A stretch of 64,000 nt of DNA. Origin: Candidatus Pantoea bituminis. GTDB lineage: Bacteria; Pseudomonadota; Gammaproteobacteria; Enterobacterales; Enterobacteriaceae. Position 1 is the first letter of the stretch; the number at the start of each line of letters is the position of its first letter. The notes beneath the pieces were generated by a model, which saw only the letters and a program-made list of their open reading frames with translations, searched no databases and was not told where the DNA came from. Made by a program: the position numbers and the translations under genes. Positions 37,473 to 47,192 of the stretch are shown here, piece after piece. The DNA lies in assembly GCF_018842675.1 (NCBI RefSeq), contig NZ_JAGTWO010000004.1:1922001-1986000 (forward strand). Reading direction: 5' to 3'.

Positions 37473-38237
37473 ATGATTACTGTTAACAATCTCAACCTGA
37501 GCTTTGGCGAAGATGGCGCGCGTAATCAGGTGCTGTACGACGTTAATCTCAGTGTGAAAGAGGGTGAGATTTTTGGCCTGGTGGGTGAATCGGGCTCTGG
37601 CAAAACCACCGTGCTGAAATGTCTGGCGGGCCTGTTTAATCACTGGCAAGGCGAATTAACGATTAACGCAAAGCCTCTTGATCATCGAATCGATCACACG
37701 CGCTGCCGCCTGGTGCAGATGGTGTTTCAGGATCCTTACGGCTCGCTGCATCCGCGTCATACCATTGGCGATATTTTGGAAGAGCCCTTGCAGATTCACG
37801 GCATCGGGCAGCGGCAACAGCGGGTGATCAGCATGTTGGAGAAAGTGGGATTAAACCGCGCTTTTCAGACGCGTTATCCGCACCAGCTTTCTGGCGGTCA
37901 GCGTCAGCGCGTGGCCATTGCCCGCGCCCTGATTCTTGAGCCGCGCGTGCTGCTGCTGGATGAGCCAACCTCCGCGCTGGATGTCTCGGTGCAGGCAGAA
38001 ATTCTCAACCTGCTCAGCGACCTGCAACAGCAAGGTAATCTGACCTATTTGATGGTGACGCATGATTTAGGCGTGGTGGCGCATATCTGCCATCGTGTGG
38101 CGGTGATGCAGCATGGCAAAGTGCTGGAAACGCTGGATGTTGACACGCTAGTCGCCGATCGGGCGACCATGCCCTACACGCGGATGCTGGTGGACGCGAG
38201 TCGTCATTACAATCCGGCGCTGGCGGAACAGGAATAA
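37473..38237 (+). CDS. ABC transporter ATPase, DppF type
   Basis: Second nucleotide-binding subunit, 254 residues. Walker A GESGSGKTT, signature LSGGQRQR, Walker B LLLDEPTSALD and the switch histidine in LMVTHDLGV are all present. It is a little shorter than typical DppF at the C-terminus. GGAG lies 7 bases before the ATG and 9 bases separate it from the previous gene. It is the last gene of the operon; a terminator follows. Confidence 0.93.
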   Translation: MITVNNLNLSFGEDGARNQVLYDVNLSVKEGEIFGLVGESGSGKTTVLKCLAGLFNHWQGELTINAKPLDHRIDHTRCRLVQMVFQDPYGSLHPRHTIGDILEEPLQIHGIGQRQQRVISMLEKVGLNRAFQTRYPHQLSGGQRQRVAIARALILEPRVLLLDEPTSALDVSVQAEILNLLSDLQQQGNLTYLMVTHDLGVVAHICHRVAVMQHGKVLETLDVDTLVADRATMPYTRMLVDASRHYNPALAEQE

Positions 38238-38243
38238 AAAAAC

Positions 38244-38264
38244 GGGCGGCCTGAGCCGCCCTTT
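38244..38264. terminator. Bidirectional terminator between the ABC operon and the isomerase gene
   Basis: GGGCGGC / GCCGCCC stem with a four-base loop, followed by TTT on the plus strand. On the minus strand it is followed by GTTTTTTT, serving the converging RpiB-like gene. Confidence 0.9.
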
Positions 38265-38279
38265 CACTTCGTCGCTAAT

Positions 38280-38918
38280 TTACTGCGTCAGCTGGCGTAC
38301 GAAGCTGATGATTTCCTGATTTTGTCCGTGCTCGAACAGGCAATGTTGGAAACGTGGGCCGCTCACTGCGGTGCGCACCAGTTCAGGATCGATAGCGCGC
38401 AGCGTATCCAGATAGTTCTCTTTAATCACTGCCGCTTTAACCTGATTCAGCAAGCCAGCGTTACGCACCTGTGGCTCTTTACGCTCAGGTGGATAGCCCA
38501 GCCCTTTTTCGCCGGTAAAGGCTTTCTCAAAGATAAAGCGCAGGTTAAGTTCCGCACCCCAGCCAAAGCCTTTGGCAAACGGCAGCGACAGCGCATTACC
38601 GTTGTTAATTTGCGCAAAAAGATAAGCGTCCGCAGGATCGATACAGTAGCCACAGACCACACCCGGATGAATATTCAGCGACATCAGTGCGCCTTGTCCG
38701 GTGCCGCAACCCGCTACCACAAAATCCACCGCCTGGCTGTTAAGCAGCACGCTGGCTTGAATGCCGAGGTGAATGTAGGTCAGATGATGATCTTGCTCGT
38801 CGCTCATCCCGACGTTAAAAACCTGATGGCCCAATGGCTGAGCAACGCCTTCCAGTTCTTTCACTACGGTGGCGTTTTTAGCCGCCTGGCTATTTTCCAT
38901 CATTAACGCAATTTTCAT
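38280..38918 (-). CDS. RpiB/LacA/LacB family sugar-phosphate isomerase homologue
   Basis: A 212-residue cytoplasmic protein. The RpiB/LacAB core is visible in ALMMENSQAAKNATVV and in FVVAGCGTGQGALMSLN, which carries the cysteine of the active-site loop, followed by GVVCGYCIDPADAYLFAQ. It is longer than RpiB (about 150), with an extra C-terminal region (PQVRNAGLLNQ to FVRQLTQ), matching a subgroup found beside kdgF or kdu genes. The gene is divergent from kdgF, with a KdgR box between them, so a step in uronate metabolism is likely. The substrate is not established. Confidence 0.85.
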   Translation of the reverse strand: MKIALMMENSQAAKNATVVKELEGVAQPLGHQVFNVGMSDEQDHHLTYIHLGIQASVLLNSQAVDFVVAGCGTGQGALMSLNIHPGVVCGYCIDPADAYLFAQINNGNALSLPFAKGFGWGAELNLRFIFEKAFTGEKGLGYPPERKEPQVRNAGLLNQVKAAVIKENYLDTLRAIDPELVRTAVSGPRFQHCLFEHGQNQEIISFVRQLTQ

Positions 38919-38937
38919 GATCTACCCTTAGCATTTA

Positions 38938-38956
38938 ATTGAAACACCGTTTCATT
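38938..38956. promoter_or_regulatory. KdgR box between the isomerase gene and kdgF
   Basis: attgaaacaccgtttcatt matches the KdgR consensus AATRAAAYRNYRTTTYATT at all but one position. It lies 20 bases upstream of the isomerase start and about 100 bases before kdgF, so it can control both. Confidence 0.85.
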
Positions 38957-39056
38957 TTAATAAAAAAACGCTAAAGTGCATGGGTTAAATCACCCCATCG
39001 CTGTGAGTGCTGTCACAAAACGACCACCGCATGCCCGACCAACATCAGGAGTTCAC

Positions 39057-39392
39057 ATGTTTATCTATAAACAAGACCGCCCGCTTGAAGATTTAGGCAA
39101 TGGCGTTATGCGTCGCCTTTTGGCTCACGGCGGCGGCATGATGGCTGTTGAAGTAATCTTTGAAAAGGATGCGGTTGGTCCTTTACACCATCATCCACAT
39201 GAGCAGTTAACGTATGTGTTAAGCGGACGTTTCGCCTTTACGATTGGGGGTGTCACGCAGGAAGTCGCTGCGGGCGATACTTTGTATAAAGCACCCAACG
39301 TGGTGCACGGCTGTGTCTGTCTGGAAGCGGGAACGCTCCTGGACACCTTCACGCCGCAGCGCGAAGATTTTTTGACCGCCAATACGCAGTAA
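39057..39392 (+). CDS. kdgF: Cupin KdgF, uronate ring-opening enzyme
   Basis: A 111-residue cupin. KdgF converts 4,5-unsaturated monouronates from pectin or alginate into linear keturonates. The cupin metal ligands are visible: HHHPHEQLTYVLSG (His, His, Glu) and VVHGCVCLEAG (His). KdgF-typical strings are MAVEVIFEKDAVGPLHHHPH and LDTFTPQREDFL. The start is at 39057 after CAGGAG. The KdgR box upstream agrees with its role in the pectin regulon. No pectate lyase, KduI or KduD gene is in the window. Confidence 0.92.
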   Translation: MFIYKQDRPLEDLGNGVMRRLLAHGGGMMAVEVIFEKDAVGPLHHHPHEQLTYVLSGRFAFTIGGVTQEVAAGDTLYKAPNVVHGCVCLEAGTLLDTFTPQREDFLTANTQ

Positions 39393-39476
39393 ATCGCGCT
39401 TTTGCTGTTTAATCATCTGACTGTTTGCCGCACCTTAAGCCTGCACATGCTCGTACAGGCTTGAGGTTTCAGCGAT

Positions 39477-42400
39477 TTATTTAGCGGATCCATGCCGGGT
39501 GAGATAGCGTTTAACCAAGACAAAAAACAGCGGGACGAAGAACAGCGCCAGTACTGTACCGGCTAACGTCCCGCCGATAATCCCGGTGCCTATCGCAATG
39601 CGGCTGTTTGCGCCCGCACCTGTCGCAATCGCAAGCGGCACCACACCGGCAATAAAGGCCAGCGAGGTCATCATGATCGGGCGCAGACGCGTTCGGGCAG
39701 CCTGTAGCGCGGCTGAACTCAGTGAGCGTCCTTGCCGTACAGCATCTTCTGCGAACTCAATAATCAATATCGCATTCTTCGAGGTCAGCCCAACCGTGGT
39801 TAACAAAGCGACCTGGAAGTAGATGTCGTTGCTTAATCCGCGTAGCGCCACGGCTATCACCGTGCCAAGCACACCCAGCGGCACGGCAAGTAACACAGAA
39901 AACGGCACAGACCAACTCTCATACAGCGCCGCTAAGCAGAGAAACACCACCAAAATGGAGATGGCATACAGCGCGGTCGATTGCCCCCCGCCTGCTTTTC
40001 CTGCAATGAGAGTCCACTCCATGCCCCGGTTGTTCCCGCAGGCAGCGCGTTAGCCAGCCGCTCCATGGTCGCCATCGCATCTCCCGAGCTGTATCCCTCA
40101 GCATTTTGGCCCTGAATTTCAAACGCGGCAGAACCGTTATAGCGGTTCAGGCTTTCCGGTCCCATAGTCCAGCGCGTTGACGCAAAAGCAGAGAAAGGCG
40201 TCATGCCGCCTTCGCTGTTGCGGATAAACCATTTGTCCAGATCGTTAGGCGCCGATCGATACTGACCATCACCTTGAATGTAAACGCGTTTGACGCGACC
40301 ACGATCGATAAAATCATTGATATACGCGCCACCCCACGCGCTGGTTAACGTATCGGTGATGTCATCCAGCTGCAGACCCAGCGCCACCGCTTTGTTGGTA
40401 TCAATATCGATTTGCAGCTGTGGCATTTGCGGCAGAATATTTGCCCGCACCGCGGAGAGTGCCGGGCTTTGCGTGGCCTGCTGCAACAACTGATCGCGCA
40501 GGTTTTCCAGTTCGCTGCGCGTGGTACCGCCGCTGGCGAGCAGTTCATAGGTAAAGCCGTTGTTCTGTCCCAAACCTGGCACGGACGGTGGCGTCAGCGC
40601 GAAGATTTGCGCATCACGGATTGAGGAAAGCGCATAGGTAGCGCGCCCGGCTATCGCCTCCGCTGAGTTTTCACGTCCCTCACGCTGATCCCAGTTTTTA
40701 AGCTTGATAAATGCCATACCGGCGTTTTGCGCCGCGCCGCTGAAGTTAAAGCCGTTGATAGTGAATACCACATCGATATTCTCTTTTTCTTGGGTGAGAA
40801 ACCAGTCAACAATCTGCTTATTAACCGCTTCCGTTCGGCTGGCTGTTGCCCCGGCTGGCAGCGTTGCCTGTAGCATGATGCTGCCCTGATCTTCTGTCGG
40901 TAGAAAACTGCCCGGAAGGCGGGTAAACATAAAAAACAGCACCAATCCCATCGCGCTGTACAGCGAGATCATGATCAGCGGCCGACGCAGCGTACTCACG
41001 ACTTTATGGCGATATTTACGCTCGGTTGCTGCATAAAAGCGGTTAAAACCACCAAAAAATCCTTTTTGATGCGGCTTGCCAGGTTTAAGCAACATGCCGC
41101 ACAACGCTGGCGTTAACGTCAATGCCACCAGCACGGAAAAAGTCATTGCGGCAATAATGGTGACAGAAAATTGACGATAAATTACGCCTGTTGAACCGGC
41201 GAAAAAAGCCATGGGCAGAAACACCGCCGATAGCACCAGTGCGATAGCAATCAATGCGCCGGAGATCTCTTTCATCGATTTTTCTGTTGCTTCTCTGGCA
41301 GGCAAACCTTCGTCATGCATGATGCGTTCGACGTTTTCGACCACCACAATGGCATCATCTACCAGCAAGCCGATGGCCAGTACCATGGCAAACAGCGTCA
41401 ACGTGTTGATGGTATAACCGCACAGCGCCAACACGCCGAACGTCCCCAATAACACCACGGGCACTGCCAACGCAGGAATAATGGTTGCGCGAATATTTTG
41501 CAAAAACAGGTACATGACGACGACGACCAGCACGATAGCTTCAATCAGCGTAATCACCACATCCTCTACGGAAATTTTAATGAAGTCGGTACTGTCCAGC
41601 GCGTATGCCACTTCATACCCGGCAGGCATGGAATGTCGATACTCTTCGACTTTCTGCTTAACCAGCGTGGCGGTATCAAGTGCATTCGCGCCCGGTGCCA
41701 GCATCACACCGATACCCGCAGCCGGATGTCCGTTGAGACGCGTGGTCATATCGTAAGTTTCACCGCCCAACTCGACGCGAGCCACATCGCCGACACGAAC
41801 AATCGCACCATTTCTGTCACTTTTTACGATGATATGTCGGAACTGTTCAGGCGTTTGAAGACGCGACTGCGCCCTGACGGTTGCTGTAAGTTGTTGATTA
41901 TCTGGAGAAGGAAGCCCACCGATTTTCCCGGCGGAGACCTGAATATTCTGCGCGCGAATAGCCGTGGAAACATCCGAGGGTTGCAGTGAATAGGCATTGA
42001 GTTTGAAAGGATCAAGCCAGATTCGCATGGCATATTGCCCGCCAAACACCTGAATATCCCCCACGCCTTCTGTCCTTGCCAACGGCTCCTGCATGTTGCT
42101 GACCAGCCAATCCCCAATGTCGGTGCTGTTGCTTTTCCCGGTGGTGTCATACAGCCCCATCACCAGCAAAAAGTTTGACTGCGATTTCGTCACGGTCACG
42201 CCCAGTTGCTGGACTTCGCTGGGTAATCGAGTCAGTGCCTGCTGCACCTTATTTTGCACCTGAACCTGCGCAGTGTCTGGATCGGTTCCCTGGCTGAACG
42301 TGACAGTCACCGAAACGTTGCCCTGTGAACTGCTGCTGGAAGTGAAGTAAAGCAAATTATCCAGCCCGGTCAGCTGCTGCTCAATGACTTGGGTAACGCT

Positions 42401-42580
42401 GTTTTCTAGCGTCTCGGCCGATGCACCGGTATAGGTTGCGCTGATGTTGACCGCAGGCGGTGCGACGTCAGGGTATTGTTCTACGGGCAACAGGGTAATG
42501 GAAAGCGCGCCGAGCAGCATAATCAAGATAGCTATCACCCAGGCAAACACCGGGCGATAAATAAAAAAGCGGGAAAACAT
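39477..42580 (-). CDS. RND multidrug efflux pump, AcrB-like (one apparent frameshift)
   Basis: Inner-membrane proton antiporter of about 1034 residues, homologous to AcrB. Helix 1 is [20 protein letters not shown]. The porter domains carry the family repeats. The proton relay is present: Asp-Asp in [12 protein letters not shown] (helix 4) and Lys in [13 protein letters not shown] (helix 10). The frame breaks in the C-run at 39984-39989, where one more base gives [18 protein letters not shown]. The adaptor (AcrA-like) gene normally upstream in the operon is missing, and no outer-membrane factor gene is near. It must use an adaptor from elsewhere or be inactive. Confidence 0.93.
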
Positions 42581-43483
42581 TCAGTGGGCCTCTTCCTTTT
42601 TATCAGGCGGAAACGATACCTACACTCCTGCAGGCTGATTAAGGCTATAGCATTATGAAATTAGCGCGGCATTGTTTACGATTCATTACTGAACAGAAAG
42701 GCGCTATGCCTGGCGTATCGTGGAATGACGCTGGCTTTGGATGTGTTTTCAAGGGGTTGTTAAGAGAAAAAATGCCGTTTTGGCCGTAGAAATGATAAAA
42801 GCCCTGACTGTGATAGCCAGGGCTTTTAGGGTACTACTTTTTCAACATTTAACATTAATTAACTTAATAGAGACTTACTACTTTCAATACTGCTTTATGA
42901 ACAAGTTTTCACAGATAATAATGGCTCCTCAGAATCAAACGTCATTATTATTAACGGTTTTAAACCACCTGATAGGCTTTTTTAGAGGCAAAGTCATGTC
43001 AGGCCCGGCTAAACTTGCACACCCCATCGCGATATATACTCTTTGATGCGTTGCCTTACTTTCATTACGGCTTATGAATCAACAAACCCACCCTGCCGTA
43101 ACGTAAATAACTTAAAAAACATGGCCTTACATCATCGCGATTTACTACAACTTCAGGAACTTTTCAACGTACTCTTACAGTATAGCCCACATCAAACTTT
43201 CTGGACTTGATGTAACGGAAATATATTTTCTCTCTCCGTTGAGTTCTAATTTACCGCTTTTTTTAACAGTGTCAACACTGTTTTTAAAGACATGTTTATA
43301 TATTCAGTGTCAAAAATTTAATTCTTTAAACGCGCTATGTTGCTGTTATTCAACGACGAGAACATGTGTCCTGCGCCAGCCACTTTTTGTCATATATGCA
43401 CGATGAAAGTTTAAGGGGCTGGCACTATTTTTGGACTATTCGACTAAAAACAGGCCGTTAACGCATACAAATAACGTATTGAT
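42581..43483. other. Gene-poor 900-base region upstream of the RND pump
   Basis: No supported gene. Immediately before the pump start, 36 bases on the minus strand read as an open frame ending PDKKEEAH and a TGA directly abutting the pump ATG, as the tail of an adaptor gene would. That is only suggestive. A bidirectional terminator lies at 42797-42827. An imperfect palindrome aacagtgtcaacactgtt occurs at about 43266-43283. A plus-strand frame at 42741-43046 is not protein-like. Confidence 0.5.
42797..42827. terminator. Bidirectional terminator
   Basis: Perfect stem AAAAGCCCTG / CAGGGCTTTT with an 11-base loop. The T-runs at both ends make it work in either direction. No clear gene ends here, which suggests a lost gene or an unrecognised small RNA. 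Confidence 0.8.
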
Positions 43484-43984
43484 TTAAAAATGAGCTAACC
43501 ACAATCGGAATTCAAGCCCCCAGCGACTGGTCCAGCCGCTGGTGCTGCTGGTCACTTTACCTTTATGCAGCACGATAAAAGTCGGCGTTGCCGCAATATC
43601 CCAATGCTGCGTCAGCTCTCCTTTTTCATCATTAATGCCTGGCCCGTTAAGCCCCTTCTTACTCATCCACTGCTGCACGCGTGCGTTGTCACCTGAACGC
43701 AGCGCCACATTTAACACCGTCTCACCGTTGGCGATCATCTTTGCAACGCTGGGGGTGGTCAGTCTGCAAATACCGCACCAGCTGGCCCAGACGTAAATCA
43801 GCAATGGCTGTGATTCGCTGAGTTCCGCCAAAGAAAGCGGATTCCCCTGCATATCTTTCACCACCAACGTGGCTAAATCATCCGGTAAAGCCGGTGCGCG
43901 CAAGCGATCAACGCCCCACAGAGCAACGGCAGCAATCAACAATAACCAGACGCCTTCTCGCAGCCAACGCTTGAATCGCATCAT
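43484..43984 (-). CDS. scsD: ScsD, membrane-anchored thioredoxin-like protein
   Basis: A 166-residue protein of the suppressor of copper sensitivity system. One N-terminal helix (VWLLLIAAVALWGVDRL) anchors a periplasmic thioredoxin domain with the active site WASWCGIC and the cis-proline segment AATPTFIVLHKG. ScsD-type proteins reduce disulfides in the periplasm, fed by ScsB. It overlaps scsC by 4 bases (ATGA); a second ATG one codon later is also possible. Last gene of the operon. Confidence 0.9.
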   Translation of the reverse strand: MMRFKRWLREGVWLLLIAAVALWGVDRLRAPALPDDLATLVVKDMQGNPLSLAELSESQPLLIYVWASWCGICRLTTPSVAKMIANGETVLNVALRSGDNARVQQWMSKKGLNGPGINDEKGELTQHWDIAATPTFIVLHKGKVTSSTSGWTSRWGLEFRLWLAHF

Positions 43985-44702
43985 TTGGCCGCCTTTAGTG
44001 CCGCCTTCACCGCCGTTTCTAGCTGCTCGTAGGGTACCGCCCCACTGATCATGTAATCGCCTACCAGCGTGGCGGGTGTGCCTTGTACACCCAACTGCTG
44101 CGCTAAGGTCAGATTCGTGTTGATGGTATCAAGACTCGTTTTGCTCGGCTCCTGCAAGGTAATGCCCGTTTTTTCAGTGCGGCTTTAATGCTGGCTTCAT
44201 CGTGGTTGCCTTTTTTCGCCATTAATCGCTCATGCAGCGACAAGAAGTTTTTCGGCTGCTGCTCCCATACTGTCAGCGCCAGTCGTGCTGAACTGAGTGA
44301 GGTTTCGGAGCGATACGGCAGCGGTTTGAAGATCACCGCCACTTGCGGATATTTTTTCATGACGCGCTCAATATCTGCTTCAAATTTTTTACAAAAAACG
44401 CAGTTGTAATCGGTGAAATAAACCAGCGTCAACGCGGCTTTCTCAGGCCCCACACGCGGCGAACCGGCGTCGTTATAAATCAGGTCATGATTTTTCACGA
44501 TCATCTGCTTCACACTATCCTGTTGAGCATGCGCGGCCTGCTTATCAAAAGCATCGGCAGCTTCAGCCAGAATCGCTGGATTCTGCACCAGTGTTTCACG
44601 GATCAGTTCTTTGATGCGGGCTTCTTGTTCCGGGGTAAAGGGCGCAGCGGCAAAAGCTGAGACCGTGCTCAACATCAACGTCAGTAACAGAAACTTTTTC
44701 AT
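43981..44702 (-). CDS. scsC: ScsC, periplasmic DsbA-like disulfide protein (one apparent frameshift)
   Basis: About 240 residues when one base is restored. A signal peptide (FLLLTLMLSTVSAFA) precedes an N-terminal helical stretch that in related ScsC proteins mediates oligomerisation. The thioredoxin core follows, with the active site YNCVFCKKF (CxxC = CVFC) and the alpha-helical insert. The frame breaks at the T-run 44169-44174: one more base gives KKTGITLQEPSKTSLDTINT and continues to the conserved cis-Pro region GVQGTPATLVGDYMISG and a stop overlapping scsD. In Salmonella and Proteus, ScsC is kept reduced by ScsB and protects proteins from copper-induced misoxidation. Confidence 0.9.
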
Positions 44703-46702
44703 TATTCTTCCTTGGCATTTTTTAACGTAGAGATCACCGCATCCCGCGAAAGCAACGGCGATAAAATGTGGCCTTGCGGTAATGCCGGGCCATAAATTTG
44801 ATTAAACGGCACCGCGACACTGCCGCGACGTTGCAGGAATTGCCCGATCAGTGGATCGGCATGCGTCCAGTCGCCACGCAGCAGCACGATATCTTCGGCA
44901 CTCAACGCGTCGCGCACCTTGGCATCTGACAGCACGCGCGATTTGTTCACTTTGCAGGTAATGCACCAGTCGGCCGTAACGTCGATAAATACCCGCTGGT
45001 GATTGGCCTGCGCAGCGGCAATCGCCTCTTCACTTAATGGCTGCCAGTTTAGTGCATCGTGTTCAGACGGAACGCGGGTGATTAACAACCAGGCCGCCGC
45101 CAGCGTCACAGTGAAAAACAGCGCAATCGCCTTGTGCAGCGCCCCACACTTAATGAGCCAGCCGACCAGCAGTAGCATCAACCCAGCGGCTGTTAGCATT
45201 ACCGCGTTGCGTCCCCAGTGGCCCATCAACAAGCTGAGCAGCCAGAAGCAAGCCATCAACATCATCAATGCCAGTACACTGCGCAGATGCACCATCCAAC
45301 GTCCCGGACGCGGCAAACATCGCGCCACGCCGGGCAACGCCGCCACCGCCAGCCAAGGCAAACTCATGCCAACGCCGAGAAAGAAAAACAGCAGCCAGAG
45401 CTGTGGCAGCGGCGCGGTCAAGGCGTAGGCCAGCGCGGTGCCCAGAAAAGGTGCGCTGCACGGCGTTGCCAGCAAAGTGGCAAACGCGCCTTGGGTAAAA
45501 TGCCCCAGCAAGCCGTTGTTACCGTGCGTCGCCAGACGGGTATTCAGCGAGGATGGCAGCCGTAAATGCAGCAGATCAAACAGGCTTGCGCTGAATAAAA
45601 ACGTGACCAACACCATGAGGATCAAGAAGCCAGGGCTTTGAAACTGAATGCCCCACCCCAGCGCCTGGCCACTTAATCGCAGCCCGCTCATTAGCAGCGC
45701 CAGCAGTAAAAACGAGGCGATAATACCGGCGCTGGAAGCCAGAAATTGCTTCCGCGTCTGAGCGCGGCTCTGCGACTGCTGCTGCACCAGCCCGCTGAGC
45801 TTGATCGCTAACACCGGCAACACACAGGGCATGAGATTGAGGATCAATCCACCCAACAGCGCCATCAAGGCGATCACTAAAAAGTGGTTTCTGTCTGACG
45901 ACAACAGCGCGTGTTGGCCCAGTATCGTTTCGCTCTGCTGAGCAATCCCGCCGTCGGCAATCACCAGTGACACGGTTTCACCGACCAACTCCGGCGCGTT
46001 ATCGCCCCACTCATCGCTGACCGGTACTCGCGCCTCCAACACCGTGCCATCAACGTTGATGATCGGTTTACCCATCATCGCGCCGGCAGGATTATCAAAA
46101 AACAGTTCAGGCTGTTGCCATCCTGCTTGACGCTCGGCACGGATTTGCACTTCATTCGCGACGTAATGGGCTTGCAGCTTGTCGGTCAATCCCGATGACA
46201 CGGGAACCTGGCCCATCGCGCGGGCATAGTCAGTGGCAAACTCTCTCTGAGCGGGCTGCGTGAGATCCAGTGAAAAAGCGTAGTCAGTGAGGATACAGAC
46301 GTTGGAACAGGTAGATAACGTGAGCGTCCCCGCCAGGCGGTTGCCTTGCAGATTACTGATTGCTAGCGGCAAACTAACATCGCCGTGATAACCCTGGGTG
46401 GTCAGTCCTGAGACATCAAAGCGGGCGGGTGTTGGCCAATACCAGCGGCTTTGAAGGGTGGATTGCTGCCAGTGAATAGTTGGCGCAACACCGCCTTCGC
46501 CTGGCGTACGCCAGTAAGTTTTCCAGCCCGGTTGCAGCCGAATATCCAGTAGCACCTGTTGCGTATTGTCGTGTGGCGCGCTGCGCAGCCGTACTTCTGC
46601 ATGCGAGTTCTGCGCATCACGCAGCCAGCCACTGTCTGCCGCATGCACCGCGGGCAAACTCACCGCCAGCAGCAGTAGCAAGCTTCTGATAAAAATAGTC
46701 AT
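44702..46702 (-). CDS. scsB: ScsB, DsbD-like transmembrane reductant conduit
   Basis: A 666-residue inner-membrane protein that carries electrons from cytoplasmic thioredoxin to periplasmic ScsC and ScsD. It has a signal sequence (LLLAVSLPAVHA), an N-terminal beta-rich periplasmic domain with CSNVC, and a central CcdA-like core of about eight helices with paired cysteines (LNLMPCVLPVL and LATPCSAPFLG). The C-terminal thioredoxin domain has the active site TADWCITCKVNKSRVL. Its stop overlaps the scsC start by one base. It is longer at the N-terminus than DsbD, as expected for ScsB. Confidence 0.93.
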   Translation of the reverse strand: MTIFIRSLLLLLAVSLPAVHAADSGWLRDAQNSHAEVRLRSAPHDNTQQVLLDIRLQPGWKTYWRTPGEGGVAPTIHWQQSTLQSRWYWPTPARFDVSGLTTQGYHGDVSLPLAISNLQGNRLAGTLTLSTCSNVCILTDYAFSLDLTQPAQREFATDYARAMGQVPVSSGLTDKLQAHYVANEVQIRAERQAGWQQPELFFDNPAGAMMGKPIINVDGTVLEARVPVSDEWGDNAPELVGETVSLVIADGGIAQQSETILGQHALLSSDRNHFLVIALMALLGGLILNLMPCVLPVLAIKLSGLVQQQSQSRAQTRKQFLASSAGIIASFLLLALLMSGLRLSGQALGWGIQFQSPGFLILMVLVTFLFSASLFDLLHLRLPSSLNTRLATHGNNGLLGHFTQGAFATLLATPCSAPFLGTALAYALTAPLPQLWLLFFFLGVGMSLPWLAVAALPGVARCLPRPGRWMVHLRSVLALMMLMACFWLLSLLMGHWGRNAVMLTAAGLMLLLVGWLIKCGALHKAIALFFTVTLAAAWLLITRVPSEHDALNWQPLSEEAIAAAQANHQRVFIDVTADWCITCKVNKSRVLSDAKVRDALSAEDIVLLRGDWTHADPLIGQFLQRRGSVAVPFNQIYGPALPQGHILSPLLSRDAVISTLKNAKEE

Positions 46703-46747
46703 GATGTTCTCCGAAAAAAGTGAATTAACGCGGGATAAGCGCGCGTA

Positions 46748-47101
46748 TCACAGTCGGAAAACGCAGAAAGTCAGATGTCGCCGTCGAGGCGCTAGCGGAG
46801 AAGAAAGTGTAAGTGCACTGCGCAAAATCGGCAGCGTAATAGCATGGGACATTACCCACAGCATCAGTAAAACAGGCAAGGCGAGATCGAGTAGCGGCGT
46901 ATGGCCAGGCAAAGATTTTGCACTGAGCGCGCAACGGCTTTCGCCCACCAGGCTTTCATTCGTCTGCGAAGTGGAGAGAGTTGGCTGAGCAGGTACAGGT
47001 GGATTCACCACGCGCTGCACCGTTCTTTCAACCACGCAAAGCGCCAGCAGCAGGCAAGCCACCATTAAAATCCATTTTGCGCGCTGTTGCGAAATCTTCA
47101 T
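46748..47101 (-). CDS. scsA: ScsA-like small membrane protein
   Basis: A 117-residue protein with an N-terminal helix (WILMVACLLLALCVVERTV) and a second helix (LLDLALPVLLMLWVMSHAI). One cysteine (SRCALS) lies between them. Position as first gene upstream of scsB, small size and the two-helix layout match ScsA of the suppressor of copper sensitivity cluster. I place the start at 47101 (MKISQQRAKW) rather than four codons earlier. Function of ScsA is only partly known; peroxide tolerance has been suggested for the family. Confidence 0.75.
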   Translation of the reverse strand: MKISQQRAKWILMVACLLLALCVVERTVQRVVNPPVPAQPTLSTSQTNESLVGESRCALSAKSLPGHTPLLDLALPVLLMLWVMSHAITLPILRSALTLSSPLAPRRRHLTFCVFRL

Positions 47102-47192
47102 GATCGGGTCCAAAAGAAAAGTGTGCTTATGGTATGCATTCTGACCCTAAGCACAACCCGTCGCTGTGTAAAATTTTGTCGAGTTAACGTCA

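Noticed and set aside
42741..43046. Plus-strand frame of 101 codons
   Set aside because: It crosses a perfect bidirectional terminator, has no ribosome site and shows no protein-like pattern.
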